DNA of 45,821 nucleotides from contig CAYSDL010000009.1 in the NCBI GenBank assembly GCA_964429875.1, positions 1 through 45,821 of the forward strand, written 5' to 3'. Position numbers and translations under genes: made by a program. Source of the DNA: CAYSDL01 sp964429875 (GTDB lineage Bacteria; Fidelibacterota; Marinisomatia; SCGC-AAA003-L08; D37C17). Below are positions 27,015 to 36,998 of the stretch, one piece after another. The notes beneath the pieces are model-generated. The model was given only the letters and a program-made list of their open reading frames with translations, made no database searches and was not told the origin of the DNA. Every line of letters starts with the position of its first letter. The stretch's first letter is position 1.

Positions 27015-28102
27015 ATAAAAATCAAATAATCTTAATTGCAGGAGGGGGAACTGGTGGCCACCTATTCCCTGCTATTAGTATTGGGGAAGAACTAGAAAAA
27101 AGTGGAATGAAAGTTTATTATATTGGGTCAAAGTATGGCATAGAAAAAAAAATCTATGAAGAAAATAATCTTAAATATTTTTTGCTTAATATAACTGGAA
27201 TAAAAAGAGATTACAGTCTAATCTCTATATTAAAAAATCTATTATTACCTATAAATTTTATTATATCATACCTACAAACTTTAAAATTAATTTTAAGATA
27301 CAAACCAAAAGCAATAATTGGGACCGGAGGTTATTGTTCAGGAGTTCCATTAATTTTAGGTATAAATTTTAAAATTCCTACATTTATTCAAGATCAGAAT
27401 TCTGTTCCAGGTTTAATTACAAAAATTTTAATTAATAAAATCAGCAAAATATTTGTTGGATTTGAGAAGTTGCAGAGTCTGAATGATCGATGCATCTATA
27501 CTGGAAATCCCATCAGGAAAGAATTGATTATTAAAAGCAAAAATGATGCTAAAGAGGAAATGAATTTTGATAAGAATAAAAAATTAATTTTTATTGTTGG
27601 TGGTAGTCAGGGGGCAAAGCCAATTAATGTCCATATTTTAAATAATATCAATTTTTATATTGAAAATGATTATCAGATCATATGGCAAAGTGGTAGCTAT
27701 GATTATGAATTACTAAATTCAAATATTCATCATAAAAATATCCAGATAAAAAGTTTCATAAATAATATATCAGTTCCATATTCTGCAGCAGATATAGTTG
27801 TTTCAAGGGCTGGGGCACTAGCTATTAGTGAATTAACTTTTATGGGGAAAGCAATGATATTAATTCCTTTTCCACAAGCTGCAGAGAATCATCAATTTAT
27901 TAATGCGAAAAATATTGAGTTACATGGAGCATGTAGAATAATTAAGCAACATAATCTACCTTCAGGAGAACTTGAATCATGCATAAAAAAATTATTGAAC
28001 AATAAAAAAGCATTACAATCTTTAGAGAATAAATCAAAATTTATTTCTAAACCAAATGCATCTAAAACTATATCCAATGAAGTTCTGAGGTACATATCAT
28101 GA
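27008..28102 (+). CDS. murG: Lipid II synthase MurG
   Basis: Peripheral membrane GT28 glycosyltransferase converting lipid I to lipid II with UDP-GlcNAc. The 364 residues contain the glycine loop GGGTGGHLFPA (12-22), GTGGYCSGVPLILG, IQDQNSVPGL, TGNPIRKEL, the second loop VGGSQGAKPIN, and the donor-binding VSRAGALAISELTFMGKAMILIPFP with AAENHQ. It overlaps ftsW by seven bases and murC by ATGA. Confidence 0.98.
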   Translation: MVNKNQIILIAGGGTGGHLFPAISIGEELEKSGMKVYYIGSKYGIEKKIYEENNLKYFLLNITGIKRDYSLISILKNLLLPINFIISYLQTLKLILRYKPKAIIGTGGYCSGVPLILGINFKIPTFIQDQNSVPGLITKILINKISKIFVGFEKLQSLNDRCIYTGNPIRKELIIKSKNDAKEEMNFDKNKKLIFIVGGSQGAKPINVHILNNINFYIENDYQIIWQSGSYDYELLNSNIHHKNIQIKSFINNISVPYSAADIVVSRAGALAISELTFMGKAMILIPFPQAAENHQFINAKNIELHGACRIIKQHNLPSGELESCIKKLLNNKKALQSLENKSKFISKPNASKTISNEVLRYIS

Positions 28103-29487
28103 TGAAAATCTTTAGAAATACTAATCATATTCATTTTATAGGGGTTGGGGGTATAGGCATGAGTGGTATGGCAGAGCTACTATTAACACACGGGTTCACA
28201 ATAACAGGGTCTGATATTTCTGTGTCTGATAGAACTCGTCATCTTATTAACTGCGGGATAAAAGTTTATTCTAAACATAATTCAAAAAATATAAAAGATT
28301 GTGATGTTATTGTTTATTCATCTGCAGTTGATGAAAATAATCCTGAAATATTAGCTGGGAAAAAAATAGATATTCCTATTATAAAACGTGCAGAGCTTTT
28401 AGGAGAATTAATTAAAATCAAGGAAATTAGTATAGCCGTTTCTGGAACTCATGGAAAGACAACTACATCTTCAATGCTTGGAAATATATTGTATGAATAT
28501 AAACTAAATCCTACATTAATAATTGGAGGAATAGTAAATAAATTTAACAGCAATAACATATCTGGGTCAGGGAATATTATTGTTGTTGAAGCAGATGAGT
28601 TTGATAAAAGTTTTTTATCTTTAAGCCCTACTTTTTCTATTATTAACAATTTAGACTTAGAACATTTAGATATCTATAAAAATTTAAATTCACTTCAAAA
28701 AACATTTAGTGAATTTGGGAATGCTGTTCCGTTTTATGGGAAAGTATTTATTAATAATGATTGTGAACGACTAGCTAAGGTAAATGATAATATTAATCGA
28801 CCTAAGTCAACATTTAGTATTTATAATAATTCAGATTTAAAAGCATCAAATATTTCATACAGCAGAAATAAAACAACCTTTAGTATTAATTCAAAATCAT
28901 TTGGTAAGGTAAAAATTACTCTTAATTGTCCTGGAGAACATAACATATATAATGCTTTAGCTGCAACCGCAATTTCATTAGAATTAGATATTCCAATCAA
29001 TAATATTAAAATTGGTCTAGAGAAATATATGGGGGTTAAAAGAAGGTTTGATATCAAGTATAACAATAAGATAAATGGCATTATGGTTATTGATGATTAT
29101 GCGCATCATCCTAGTGAGATAGCTGCTACTTTAAAGGCAGCAAAAAAAGGATGGAATAAAAGAATAATAGCTATATTTCAGCCACATTTATATTCAAGAA
29201 CAAGAGACTTTTATAAAGAATTTGCCAACTCTCTTTCTATAGCAGATTCAATTATTATATCTGATATTTATCCTGCTAGGGAGAAACCTATCAAAGGGAT
29301 ATCAAATAAGATAATATTAAATCAACTAGTTAAAATAGGTCATAATAATATTTTCAATGTAAATGATATAAATGATATCCCAAATATAGTTTGTGATCTA
29401 ACTAAAAAAAATGATATGATAATTTGCATGGGAGCTGGAAGTATTTTTTCTATTCCTGATAAAATTATCAAAAAAATAAACATATGA
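28099..29487 (+). CDS. murC: UDP-MurNAc--L-alanine ligase MurC
   Basis: First amino-acid ligase of the stem-peptide pathway. The 462 residues show GVGGIGMSGMAELL (about 15-28), TGSDI, SSAVDENNPEI, the ATP loop SGTHGKTTTSSM (about 115-126), VEADEFDKSFL, NNLDLEHLD, and DDYAHHPSEI. An ATG pair (28099 and 28102) opens the gene; the first overlaps the murG stop. No murB or ddl gene follows, unlike in many proteobacteria. Confidence 0.98.
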   Translation: MMKIFRNTNHIHFIGVGGIGMSGMAELLLTHGFTITGSDISVSDRTRHLINCGIKVYSKHNSKNIKDCDVIVYSSAVDENNPEILAGKKIDIPIIKRAELLGELIKIKEISIAVSGTHGKTTTSSMLGNILYEYKLNPTLIIGGIVNKFNSNNISGSGNIIVVEADEFDKSFLSLSPTFSIINNLDLEHLDIYKNLNSLQKTFSEFGNAVPFYGKVFINNDCERLAKVNDNINRPKSTFSIYNNSDLKASNISYSRNKTTFSINSKSFGKVKITLNCPGEHNIYNALAATAISLELDIPINNIKIGLEKYMGVKRRFDIKYNNKINGIMVIDDYAHHPSEIAATLKAAKKGWNKRIIAIFQPHLYSRTRDFYKEFANSLSIADSIIISDIYPAREKPIKGISNKIILNQLVKIGHNNIFNVNDINDIPNIVCDLTKKNDMIICMGAGSIFSIPDKIIKKINI

Positions 29488-30218
29488 TAAAAAAGAAAGC
29501 AAAAAAATATAAAGAGGCTGCAAGTAATATAATACTTACTTTAATTCTTGCAATAATCACTTTTTCTATATATAAATATTCGAATAAAGTCAATTATTAT
29601 AATATTAACAATATTATTATTTCTGGAAATAATTTTTTAGATAAAAATATTATTAATAGAATTATTTCTGATAAAGTAGAAAATAAAAGTATATTTTCAA
29701 TTGATTTAAATGAAATAAGAATGGATATAAACAATAACTCATTTATTAATTCCTCCAATATATATAAAGTTCTACCTCAATCACTGTTTATTAGTGTACA
29801 GGAGATAAATCCAATTGCATTATATGAAAAAAATGATCAAATATATTTTATTGATTATAATAACAATTTAATTGAGGCAGATATTGAATCAATTAATTTT
29901 TTTGATGTACCAATTATATCACAAAATAATATTAGAAATTATGAATATAAAGAATCTGGAAAATTAATTAGAGAAATTTATGATCAATCTAAGTTATTGT
30001 TCAATGATGTAAATGAAGTAGAGCATTCAAATGAATATATAAATATAAAACTAAGCGATAAAACAAAAATTATTTTAGATCGAAAAAATTCAATGAAAAA
30101 GTTAGAGATATTATTTGAATTTCTGAAAAAGATAGATTACAACATTTCTATTTATAAATATATCAATTTAACAATCCCTAATCAAATAATTGTAAAGGAA
30201 AAATATAAAACAATATGA
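29484..30218 (+). CDS. ftsQ: Divisome protein FtsQ
   Basis: Bitopic division protein linking early and late divisome parts. The 244 residues comprise a basic cytoplasmic tail, a membrane helix (about 13-31), and a POTRA-type domain (YYNINNIIISGNNFLDKNIINRI ... VLPQSLFISVQEINPIALYE). A beta domain follows (YFIDYNNNLIE), ending with the strand of the FtsQ/DivIB region. Sequence identity to model FtsQ is low by eye, but domain order and the position murC-ftsQ-ftsA are decisive. It overlaps both neighbours by ATGA. Confidence 0.9.
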   Translation: MIKKKAKKYKEAASNIILTLILAIITFSIYKYSNKVNYYNINNIIISGNNFLDKNIINRIISDKVENKSIFSIDLNEIRMDINNNSFINSSNIYKVLPQSLFISVQEINPIALYEKNDQIYFIDYNNNLIEADIESINFFDVPIISQNNIRNYEYKESGKLIREIYDQSKLLFNDVNEVEHSNEYINIKLSDKTKIILDRKNSMKKLEILFEFLKKIDYNISIYKYINLTIPNQIIVKEKYKTI

Positions 30219-31474
30219 ATAATAATATAATTACAGGCATTGATGTTGGAACAACTAAAATTGTTGTTGCTGTTGCAGAAAAAATAGATAATACAATAAA
30301 TATTATTGGAATTGGGATAAATAATTCTGACGGATTAAATAGAGGAATAGTTGTTGATATTGAAAAAACTGTGAATTCTATTAATAAAGCTATTCATGTG
30401 GCTGAAGAAGAAAGTAATGTAGATATAGATTCAGCATATGTTGGGATCACAGGAGAAAACATTAAAGGAATAAATTGTTCAGGAGCAATTACAATTTCTA
30501 ATAGCGATCATTTAAATCCAGCTGGGGATACAATTGAAGAAAAAGATATTATAAAAGTCTTAGATCATGCACAAGCAATAAACTTATCTCCAGATAGAAA
30601 AATACTACATATTCTGTCACAAAATTTCAAAGTTGATGATAAGAGTGGAATAAAGAATCCGTTAGGGCTATCTGGACATCGACTTGAATCTAAAGTACAT
30701 TTAGTAACAATTGCTAGAAATATTGAAAAGGATCTAATTACATGCCTCGATAACTGCGGAATTACAATTGAAGGTTTTATTTTAGAACCATTAGCCTCAT
30801 CGTATTCTGTTTTAGATACAAATGAAAGGAATTTAGGTACAGTACTAATAGATATCGGAGGCGGTACAAGTGATATAATAATTTATCATAATAATGCTAT
30901 ACTGCATACAGGAGCAATTCCTTTAGGTGGAGAAAGCATAACAAAAGATATTGCTTATGCACATGAGACATCATTAGAACAAGCAGAAGAAATTAAATGT
31001 AAATATGGAACAGCTAAATCTTCTTTATCAGATAAAGAAGAAAATATAATTATTGCAGGAACAAATGGTAGAGAAGACAAACAAATTTCACAAGAAGAAC
31101 TATCAAAAATTATAGAAGCTAGAATGAATGAAATTTTTAATCTATGTAAGATCGAAATTAAAAAGAGTGATTATAAAGGAAACTTTACTTTTGGAATTGT
31201 TTTAACAGGTGGAGGCTCAAGATTAAAAGATATTAATGAATTAGCAAGAGAAATATTTGGAATGTCAGTAAAAATTGGCATCCCAGATTCAGTTAACGGA
31301 AATCCAAATATTCTAAATAATCCTAGATATTCAACATCGATAGGAATAATTAAATATGCACTTGAAAAACATGACAAAATTGAAACTAAAATTAACAATC
31401 AACAAAAATTAACTCTAATAAGTTTTGTAAAAGAAAAAATTAACAGTTTAAAAAAACAACTGAATTTAAAATAG
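30215..31474 (+). CDS. ftsA: Cell division protein FtsA
   Basis: Actin-like ATPase that tethers FtsZ to the membrane. The 419 residues have the phosphate-1 loop GIDVGTTKIVVAVAE, the SHS2/1C domain (VEEESNVDIDSAYVGITG region), phosphate-2 IDIGGGTSDI and adenosine motif GGGSRL. The C-terminal FVKEKINSLKKQLNLK can form the amphipathic membrane helix. It overlaps ftsQ by ATGA and lies 13 bases before ftsZ. Confidence 0.97.
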   Translation: MNNNIITGIDVGTTKIVVAVAEKIDNTINIIGIGINNSDGLNRGIVVDIEKTVNSINKAIHVAEEESNVDIDSAYVGITGENIKGINCSGAITISNSDHLNPAGDTIEEKDIIKVLDHAQAINLSPDRKILHILSQNFKVDDKSGIKNPLGLSGHRLESKVHLVTIARNIEKDLITCLDNCGITIEGFILEPLASSYSVLDTNERNLGTVLIDIGGGTSDIIIYHNNAILHTGAIPLGGESITKDIAYAHETSLEQAEEIKCKYGTAKSSLSDKEENIIIAGTNGREDKQISQEELSKIIEARMNEIFNLCKIEIKKSDYKGNFTFGIVLTGGGSRLKDINELAREIFGMSVKIGIPDSVNGNPNILNNPRYSTSIGIIKYALEKHDKIETKINNQQKLTLISFVKEKINSLKKQLNLK

Positions 31475-31487
31475 AAAGGAAAATAAC

Positions 31488-32645
31488 ATGTTATTTGAAC
31501 CAACAAATCTATCAGAACAAAAAGCAAAAATACTTGTAGTAGGTGTAGGTGGAGGTGGAGGAAACGCTTTAAATCGAATGATTGAAGAAGGCATGAGTTC
31601 AGTAGAATTTATAGCTATAAATACTGATGCTCAAGATTTAGAAAACAATAATTCTCAAATAAAGTTACAGATAGGAAAAGAATTAACTAAAGGTTTAGGA
31701 GCTGGAGCAAATTCTGAAATAGGAGAGCAAGCAGTTAAGGAGAATAAAGAAATAATTGCCGAAGAACTAAATAAAGCTGATATGGTCTTTATAACTGCTG
31801 GGATGGGAGGAGGAACTGGGACAGGTGCTGCCCCAGCCATTGCAAAAATTTCTAAAGAGACCAATGCGCTAACTATAGGAATTGTCACAAAACCATTTGC
31901 TTTTGAAGGACCTATAAGAAAAAAAAGAGCATTAGAAGGAATAAAAGAAATGAAAAAGAGTTGTGACACCTTATTAGTAATACCTAATGAGACTCTTCTA
32001 GAAATTGCATCAGATAACACCACAGTAACTGATTCATTTAAATTAGCTGATAGTGTTTTAAATCAAGCAACTAAAGGAATATCAGATTTAATTAATAAAC
32101 CTGGATTAATAAATCTTGATTATGCTGATGTAAGAACAATTATGAAAAATATGGGTGATGCTATAATGGGAACAGGAATTGCACAAGGAGAAGAAAAAGC
32201 CATTCTTGCTGCTCAAGAAGCTATTAATTCACCATTACTTCAAAATACTAGTATAAAAGGTGCTAGAGGTTTATTAGTTAATGTATCTGGATCACAAGAG
32301 ATGACGATGAAAGAATTAAACACTGCATCAAGCATTATTTATGAAGAAGCTGGAGAAGATGCTAATGTCATTTTAGGATGCGTTATAGATGCAGATCTAA
32401 AAGATGAAATAAGAATTACTGTTATTGCAACTGGTTTAAATGATAATGATTATCCAGAATTTTATGATTCAGAACCAGAAATTGACTTTAAAGAAAAATA
32501 TTCATCACATTCAACATCAGTAGAAGAAGAGCTGCCATATAATAATTTATTAGAAGAAGATAATAAAGAAAAAATAGTTGATAAAGAAATTGATGAGGAT
32601 TTGAATTTAGATATCCCTACATATTTACGAAATTCTAGATCTTAA
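31488..32645 (+). CDS. ftsZ: Cell division GTPase FtsZ
   Basis: Tubulin-like GTPase forming the Z ring. The 385 residues contain VGVGGGGGNALNRMI, INTDAQDL, the signature GMGGGTGTGAAPAIA, the T7 region with NLDYADVR, an acidic linker from about 320, and the C-terminal peptide LDIPTYLRN that binds FtsA and other partners. AAAGGA seven bases upstream is the clearest ribosome-binding site inside the cluster, fitting the need for high FtsZ output. The last 21 bases overlap the convergent histidine kinase gene. Confidence 0.99.
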   Translation: MLFEPTNLSEQKAKILVVGVGGGGGNALNRMIEEGMSSVEFIAINTDAQDLENNNSQIKLQIGKELTKGLGAGANSEIGEQAVKENKEIIAEELNKADMVFITAGMGGGTGTGAAPAIAKISKETNALTIGIVTKPFAFEGPIRKKRALEGIKEMKKSCDTLLVIPNETLLEIASDNTTVTDSFKLADSVLNQATKGISDLINKPGLINLDYADVRTIMKNMGDAIMGTGIAQGEEKAILAAQEAINSPLLQNTSIKGARGLLVNVSGSQEMTMKELNTASSIIYEEAGEDANVILGCVIDADLKDEIRITVIATGLNDNDYPEFYDSEPEIDFKEKYSSHSTSVEEELPYNNLLEEDNKEKIVDKEIDEDLNLDIPTYLRNSRS

Positions 32646-33824
32646 TTTAATTCTGAAAGTAGTCTGCTTTTGATTAGATTTATGTAAGGAGATTTCTCCT
32701 TTATGAATAGTATTAATAATTCTTTTCGATAGATTCAATCCAAGGCCCCAACCTCTTTCTTTTGTACTAAAACCTGGTTTAAAAATATTATTTTTGTGTT
32801 TTCTTGATATCCCCTTACCATTATTAGAAATATCTAAAAAATAAAATTTATTATTCTTTAATAATTTGAGTGAAATTTTTCCATTATTATTGCTAATTGA
32901 ATCAATAGCATTTTTTATTATATTTTCAATTGCCCAATACAATAAAGTTTTATCACCAAGTACATAAAATAGATTATCATATTTTTTATCAAAACATATT
33001 ACGATATTACTTGATTTAGGTAACTTTGAATTATAATAATCAATTACTTCTAATGATAGATTAAGTAAACTAATTTTCTTTAAAATAGGAGTAGATCCTA
33101 TTTTATTAAACTTTTCAGAAATGATTTTCAATTTATTAACATCTTCATTCATTGAGGCATATATATTTCCTTTAGAACCTTCACCACTTTCTAATAATTT
33201 GAGCCAACCTAAGAGTGATGAAATTGGAGTACCTAACTGATGAGCAGCTTCTCTTGCCATACCAACATAAATGTGATTTTTTTCATTAGAAAAAATTAAA
33301 CTAAATGATAGGACAAATAAAATAATTACAAACGAAATAAATGCAAATTCCATGTAAGATATCCATCTTAAATTATTTATAATTATTGAATCTCCATAAT
33401 GTAGTTGAATGATAGCTTCTCCATTTACCTCGATTATAGTAAGAGGAGCATTATTATCGTCCATTATATTTATAATATTCTTCATCTCTAAAATATTTTT
33501 TTTATCAATGTTAGAATATTTAAGGTCAACATTTATTGATTCATAGTTGTATGTTCCATCAGTTTTTTTTGTTGTAATAATCATGGGAATATCTAGATCA
33601 TTTATAAGTGGAAGTAATGTTTCTAATAAATACTCTGAATCAACTTCATCATTAATTAATTTATTATGATAAATATCTACAATAGTATTGACCTGCTTAT
33701 TTAATTCAGATCTGAATTGATTAACTAAATACCAATTCACTCCAAAAAATATAACAGAGCAAAATAATGCTACAATAAAAAGAAAGAATTTAATTCTTAT
33801 ATTATTATTAAACATCTTTAACAT
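32625..33824 (-). CDS. Sensor histidine kinase
   Basis: Membrane sensor kinase of 399 aa. Two membrane helices (about 12-31 and 157-178) flank a sensor segment of about 125 residues outside the membrane; no HAMP domain is obvious. The dimerisation helix carries His195 in REAAHQLGTPISSLLG, with Gln after the His where most kinases have Glu. The ATPase domain shows ENIIKNAIDSI (N box), ISNNGKGIS (G1), IFKPGFSTK (F) and GWGLGLNLSKRI (G2). No response-regulator gene is adjacent. It is last in the glycosyltransferase run, overlapping the YfhO gene by 17 bases, and its final codons lie antisense to the ftsZ 3' end. Confidence 0.93.
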   Translation of the reverse strand: MLKMFNNNIRIKFFLFIVALFCSVIFFGVNWYLVNQFRSELNKQVNTIVDIYHNKLINDEVDSEYLLETLLPLINDLDIPMIITTKKTDGTYNYESINVDLKYSNIDKKNILEMKNIINIMDDNNAPLTIIEVNGEAIIQLHYGDSIIINNLRWISYMEFAFISFVIILFVLSFSLIFSNEKNHIYVGMAREAAHQLGTPISSLLGWLKLLESGEGSKGNIYASMNEDVNKLKIISEKFNKIGSTPILKKISLLNLSLEVIDYYNSKLPKSSNIVICFDKKYDNLFYVLGDKTLLYWAIENIIKNAIDSISNNNGKISLKLLKNNKFYFLDISNNGKGISRKHKNNIFKPGFSTKERGWGLGLNLSKRIINTIHKGEISLHKSNQKQTTFRIKLRSRIS

Positions 33825-36171
33825 TTTTAGTTTTTGAAAAATAATATATAAATATAATTATTAAAGAAATAAACATTAATAATGATATATACCCGCCAAA
33901 TTTTACATCAAATGGAGAAAAAGTCATAGTAAACTTATGTATACCTTCAGGAACTACCATGCCTCTTAACACACCATTAACATTATAAATTTTATAGTTA
34001 TCAATTCCATCAGATATTTTCCATCCATTAGAGTAAAATATTTCACTTATTACTAAAAATTGTTTAGATGTTGTATTTGTTTTAAAAATTATTTCATTAG
34101 GACTCCAAGAGATTATCTCAACTTTAGAATTTTTATCAAAATTAAATGAAATTAATTCATCCTCAGTGATATATGAATTTTTAGCTGGGTCAAACAATTC
34201 ATTTGTAACTAAATCATAGACATCATTATTAGAAACAGTATTGATATTCTCTGTATAGAACAGTCTAGGATAATGATTTTTAAATTTATAAATATATGAT
34301 GGAATCTTTTTGCCATCATATCTTTTATCTGAACCAAAATAGAACATATCTGTAGATAAGACTTTTTCAAATTCAGGGTGGTTGAAATTTTCATATGGTA
34401 TAATTAAATATTTAACATTTAGTAATTTTAATATATTGGGAGGCCAAAGATTATATCCCTTATCATTTAATTTATTAATTAATTTATTATAATTATCAAT
34501 TTTAGCAGGATGATAACCATTAATATTTTCGATATGAAATGCACCCCATTTATTCTGAGGACCTAATATATCAAAAATTCTAAATTTTGAGGTGTCTTCT
34601 AATAAAAATTCAATAGTACTATCTTCTGAAAGATAGTTATCTACATATTGTTTTTCCTTTAAAACAATAGAATGAGGGATATGTTTTGAAGCTGAAATTA
34701 TTTCATGATCAATTCTAAGATAATCATAAAAACAAATTAAACATACAATAAGATAAAAATATTTTGAAGGGTATTTTCTCTTAGAAAATAGAAATAAAAT
34801 AATAATAAATAAGATTAGAAGCGATAAAATAAAAATAAAATCATAATTAATTAATTTATAAAGAGTAACAGAAGATACAGTTTTATTAATAATTATTTTT
34901 GGATAAAATAGATACATGGAAAAAACTATCCCCAATGATAAAGATAAATATTTCAAATATTTATTTACTTTATATTTATTATTAGTAATCTTTATTAAAT
35001 GGTCTAATCCAAAAGCAGAAAAAATAAGGACAGAAAAATAAACTAGAATCAATAAATAAACTGGAACACGGAACTTATCAAAATAAGGAAAACAATAATA
35101 AAATATTTTATAAAAAATAATAAAATTATGACCCAGTGAAATGAAAAATGAAAAAAATGAAACTAATAGAAAAAACAACTTATATTCTTTACAAAGATTC
35201 GACTTCAATAATCCAATAATTGCAAGAATAAATACAATTATACCTAAATAGTTTGGATAATCTGTAAATGGCATATCTCCTGAATATAGTTTTCCACCAA
35301 AACCTAAGAGGTACGGAAAGAATAAAGTTAATGATTCTTTAATACTAAAAGACCATTGGGTAGCAAAATCAATTCCTGAACTCGAGCTTAAAGAACTTCT
35401 AGTAGAATCACTCAAATAATTCACAACTGGAAAATAAATATTTAATGATAATAGTAAGCCAGAGAACAAAGATACCAGAACAAGAAAATTATGTTTTATT
35501 AGATTAACTAAATCATATGTTTTACTTTTTATTACATGATAGTTATTTAGGACAATAAATAATCCAATCATCATCCATGTATAATAAGCAATTTGTATAT
35601 GTCCTCTTTGTAATTGTAGTCCAACAAGTAAAGAAAAAACAGGGAAATAATAAACTTTTTTTTCTTTATGTAATCTAATCAATAATAAAATAATAAAAGG
35701 GATATAACTTGCTGTCATAACTTGACTACCATGTCCAAAAACAGTCATTGCAACCATATATGGAGAAATCATGAACAAAATTGATGAGAATAAGGAAGCA
35801 TATTTACTGCACGATAAATACCTTAGAAGAGAATACATCCCTATACCACTAAATATTAAATGAAGCAAAAAGTTCCAAATCCAAGGAAGACCAATTTTAT
35901 TTAAAAAAACAAAAAAATATTGAGGGTAATACAAATCTGAAATATTAGTAAATGAATGTATTGAAGGCATTCCACTAAAAATCCAGGGAATCCACAAGGG
36001 GTAATTAAAATTATTAGTTATAATTTTATTCACACCTTCTCTTAATGCAATGGGAGATAATGAATCACCACTTACAAAAATTTTATAGCCACTATAAACT
36101 TCATAAAATGTAATGATAATTATTATTGTTAAAAGACAGGAGAGAGCTAAATATTCAAATGGTTTTTTCAT
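33808..36171 (-). CDS. YfhO-family membrane protein (GT-C-like glycosyltransferase)
   Basis: Large polytopic membrane protein, 787 aa from the ATG at 36171, which makes an ATGA overlap with the upstream glycosyltransferase stop and has GAGG upstream; 21 further codons are open but start inside that gene. About ten or more membrane helices cover residues 1-480. They include the typical MTVFGHGSQVMTASYIPFI and LQRGHIQIAYYTW segments. An extracytoplasmic beta domain then ends in one helix (GGYISLLMFISLIIIFI). YfhO proteins belong to PF09586; some use polyprenyl-linked sugars to glycosylate envelope polymers. A GtrB-like enzyme in the same run could supply such a donor. Confidence 0.88.
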   Translation of the reverse strand: MKKPFEYLALSCLLTIIIIITFYEVYSGYKIFVSGDSLSPIALREGVNKIITNNFNYPLWIPWIFSGMPSIHSFTNISDLYYPQYFFVFLNKIGLPWIWNFLLHLIFSGIGMYSLLRYLSCSKYASLFSSILFMISPYMVAMTVFGHGSQVMTASYIPFIILLLIRLHKEKKVYYFPVFSLLVGLQLQRGHIQIAYYTWMMIGLFIVLNNYHVIKSKTYDLVNLIKHNFLVLVSLFSGLLLSLNIYFPVVNYLSDSTRSSLSSSSGIDFATQWSFSIKESLTLFFPYLLGFGGKLYSGDMPFTDYPNYLGIIVFILAIIGLLKSNLCKEYKLFFLLVSFFSFFISLGHNFIIFYKIFYYCFPYFDKFRVPVYLLILVYFSVLIFSAFGLDHLIKITNNKYKVNKYLKYLSLSLGIVFSMYLFYPKIIINKTVSSVTLYKLINYDFIFILSLLILFIIILFLFSKRKYPSKYFYLIVCLICFYDYLRIDHEIISASKHIPHSIVLKEKQYVDNYLSEDSTIEFLLEDTSKFRIFDILGPQNKWGAFHIENINGYHPAKIDNYNKLINKLNDKGYNLWPPNILKLLNVKYLIIPYENFNHPEFEKVLSTDMFYFGSDKRYDGKKIPSYIYKFKNHYPRLFYTENINTVSNNDVYDLVTNELFDPAKNSYITEDELISFNFDKNSKVEIISWSPNEIIFKTNTTSKQFLVISEIFYSNGWKISDGIDNYKIYNVNGVLRGMVVPEGIHKFTMTFSPFDVKFGGYISLLMFISLIIIFIYYFSKTKNVKDV

Positions 36172-36998
36172 TTTGCCCTCTGAGATATTAAATATACTAA
36201 ATAGATTGGAAATAATAAAAAATTCAAAATACAATATAGTAAAAATACAATGATGTTATTATGAAGGAATATAAATTTAATAAATGAATTAATCTTTTTG
36301 AAATATTTAGTTAATGAATATCTGCCTCCTGTCGAATAGGAAATTAAATGTTTTATCGATGAGTTTGATATAAAATAACATTTTGATCCAATTTTTCTAG
36401 CACGTAAACATAAATCAACATCCTCATAATACATATTAAATACATCATTAAATCCATTTATTTTACTGACCAATTGTTTACTTAACAACATACAACAACC
36501 AGATATATAGTCAACTTCTGAATTTTTAAAACTAGTTATTAAATTTGAAGTATTTATACCTAAATGAAATGGCATTCCATTAATTAAATTAATTTTACCT
36601 CCACAAAACCAATTTTTTCCAGAATATTGATCTAATATTCTTGGCCCATAAATATTATCATACCCATAAACTTCAGTAGAATATATTAAACTAGAAATAG
36701 TATTTTCATCTATGATAGTATCATTATTTAGTAATAAATAATAATCATCACTAATGTGTTTAAGTTTATTAAAAGCAAAATTATATCCTTTAGCATATCC
36801 TAAATTTTTATCAATCTTTATTAAACTAATTTTGTCATGGGTTATCAATTTTTGGAGTGAAGTATCTGTAGAACCATTATCAATTATAGTAATAGAGAAA
36901 TTATTGTAGTTAGAATTTAAAATTGATTCAATACATTTATTTAGAATATCTTCACCATTCCAATTTAATACTAATATGTTTACTTTAGGATTATTCAT
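36168..36998 (-). CDS. Glycosyltransferase family 2, rhamnosyltransferase-like
   Basis: GT-A glycosyltransferase of 276 aa. The N-terminal fold is visible in VNILVLNWNG, TIIDNGSTD, LGYAKGYNFAF and LLLNNDTIIDE, with the acidic/Asn metal site. The acceptor part has GCCMLLSK and YYEDVDLCLRARK. A C-terminal hydrophobic segment (about 243-272) anchors it in the membrane. These features resemble dTDP-rhamnosyl and related transferases of surface-polysaccharide loci; the sugar is not predictable. It overlaps the GT4 gene by eight bases and the YfhO gene by ATGA. Confidence 0.9.
   Translation of the reverse strand: MNNPKVNILVLNWNGEDILNKCIESILNSNYNNFSITIIDNGSTDTSLQKLITHDKISLIKIDKNLGYAKGYNFAFNKLKHISDDYYLLLNNDTIIDENTISSLIYSTEVYGYDNIYGPRILDQYSGKNWFCGGKINLINGMPFHLGINTSNLITSFKNSEVDYISGCCMLLSKQLVSKINGFNDVFNMYYEDVDLCLRARKIGSKCYFISNSSIKHLISYSTGGRYSLTKYFKKINSFIKFIFLHNNIIVFLLYCILNFLLFPIYLVYLISQRAK

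Noticed and set aside
31655..32023. A 122-codon open frame on the minus strand within ftsZ
   Set aside because: It lies entirely antisense to the conserved FtsZ GTPase core and has hydrophobic low-complexity content typical of a shadow frame.
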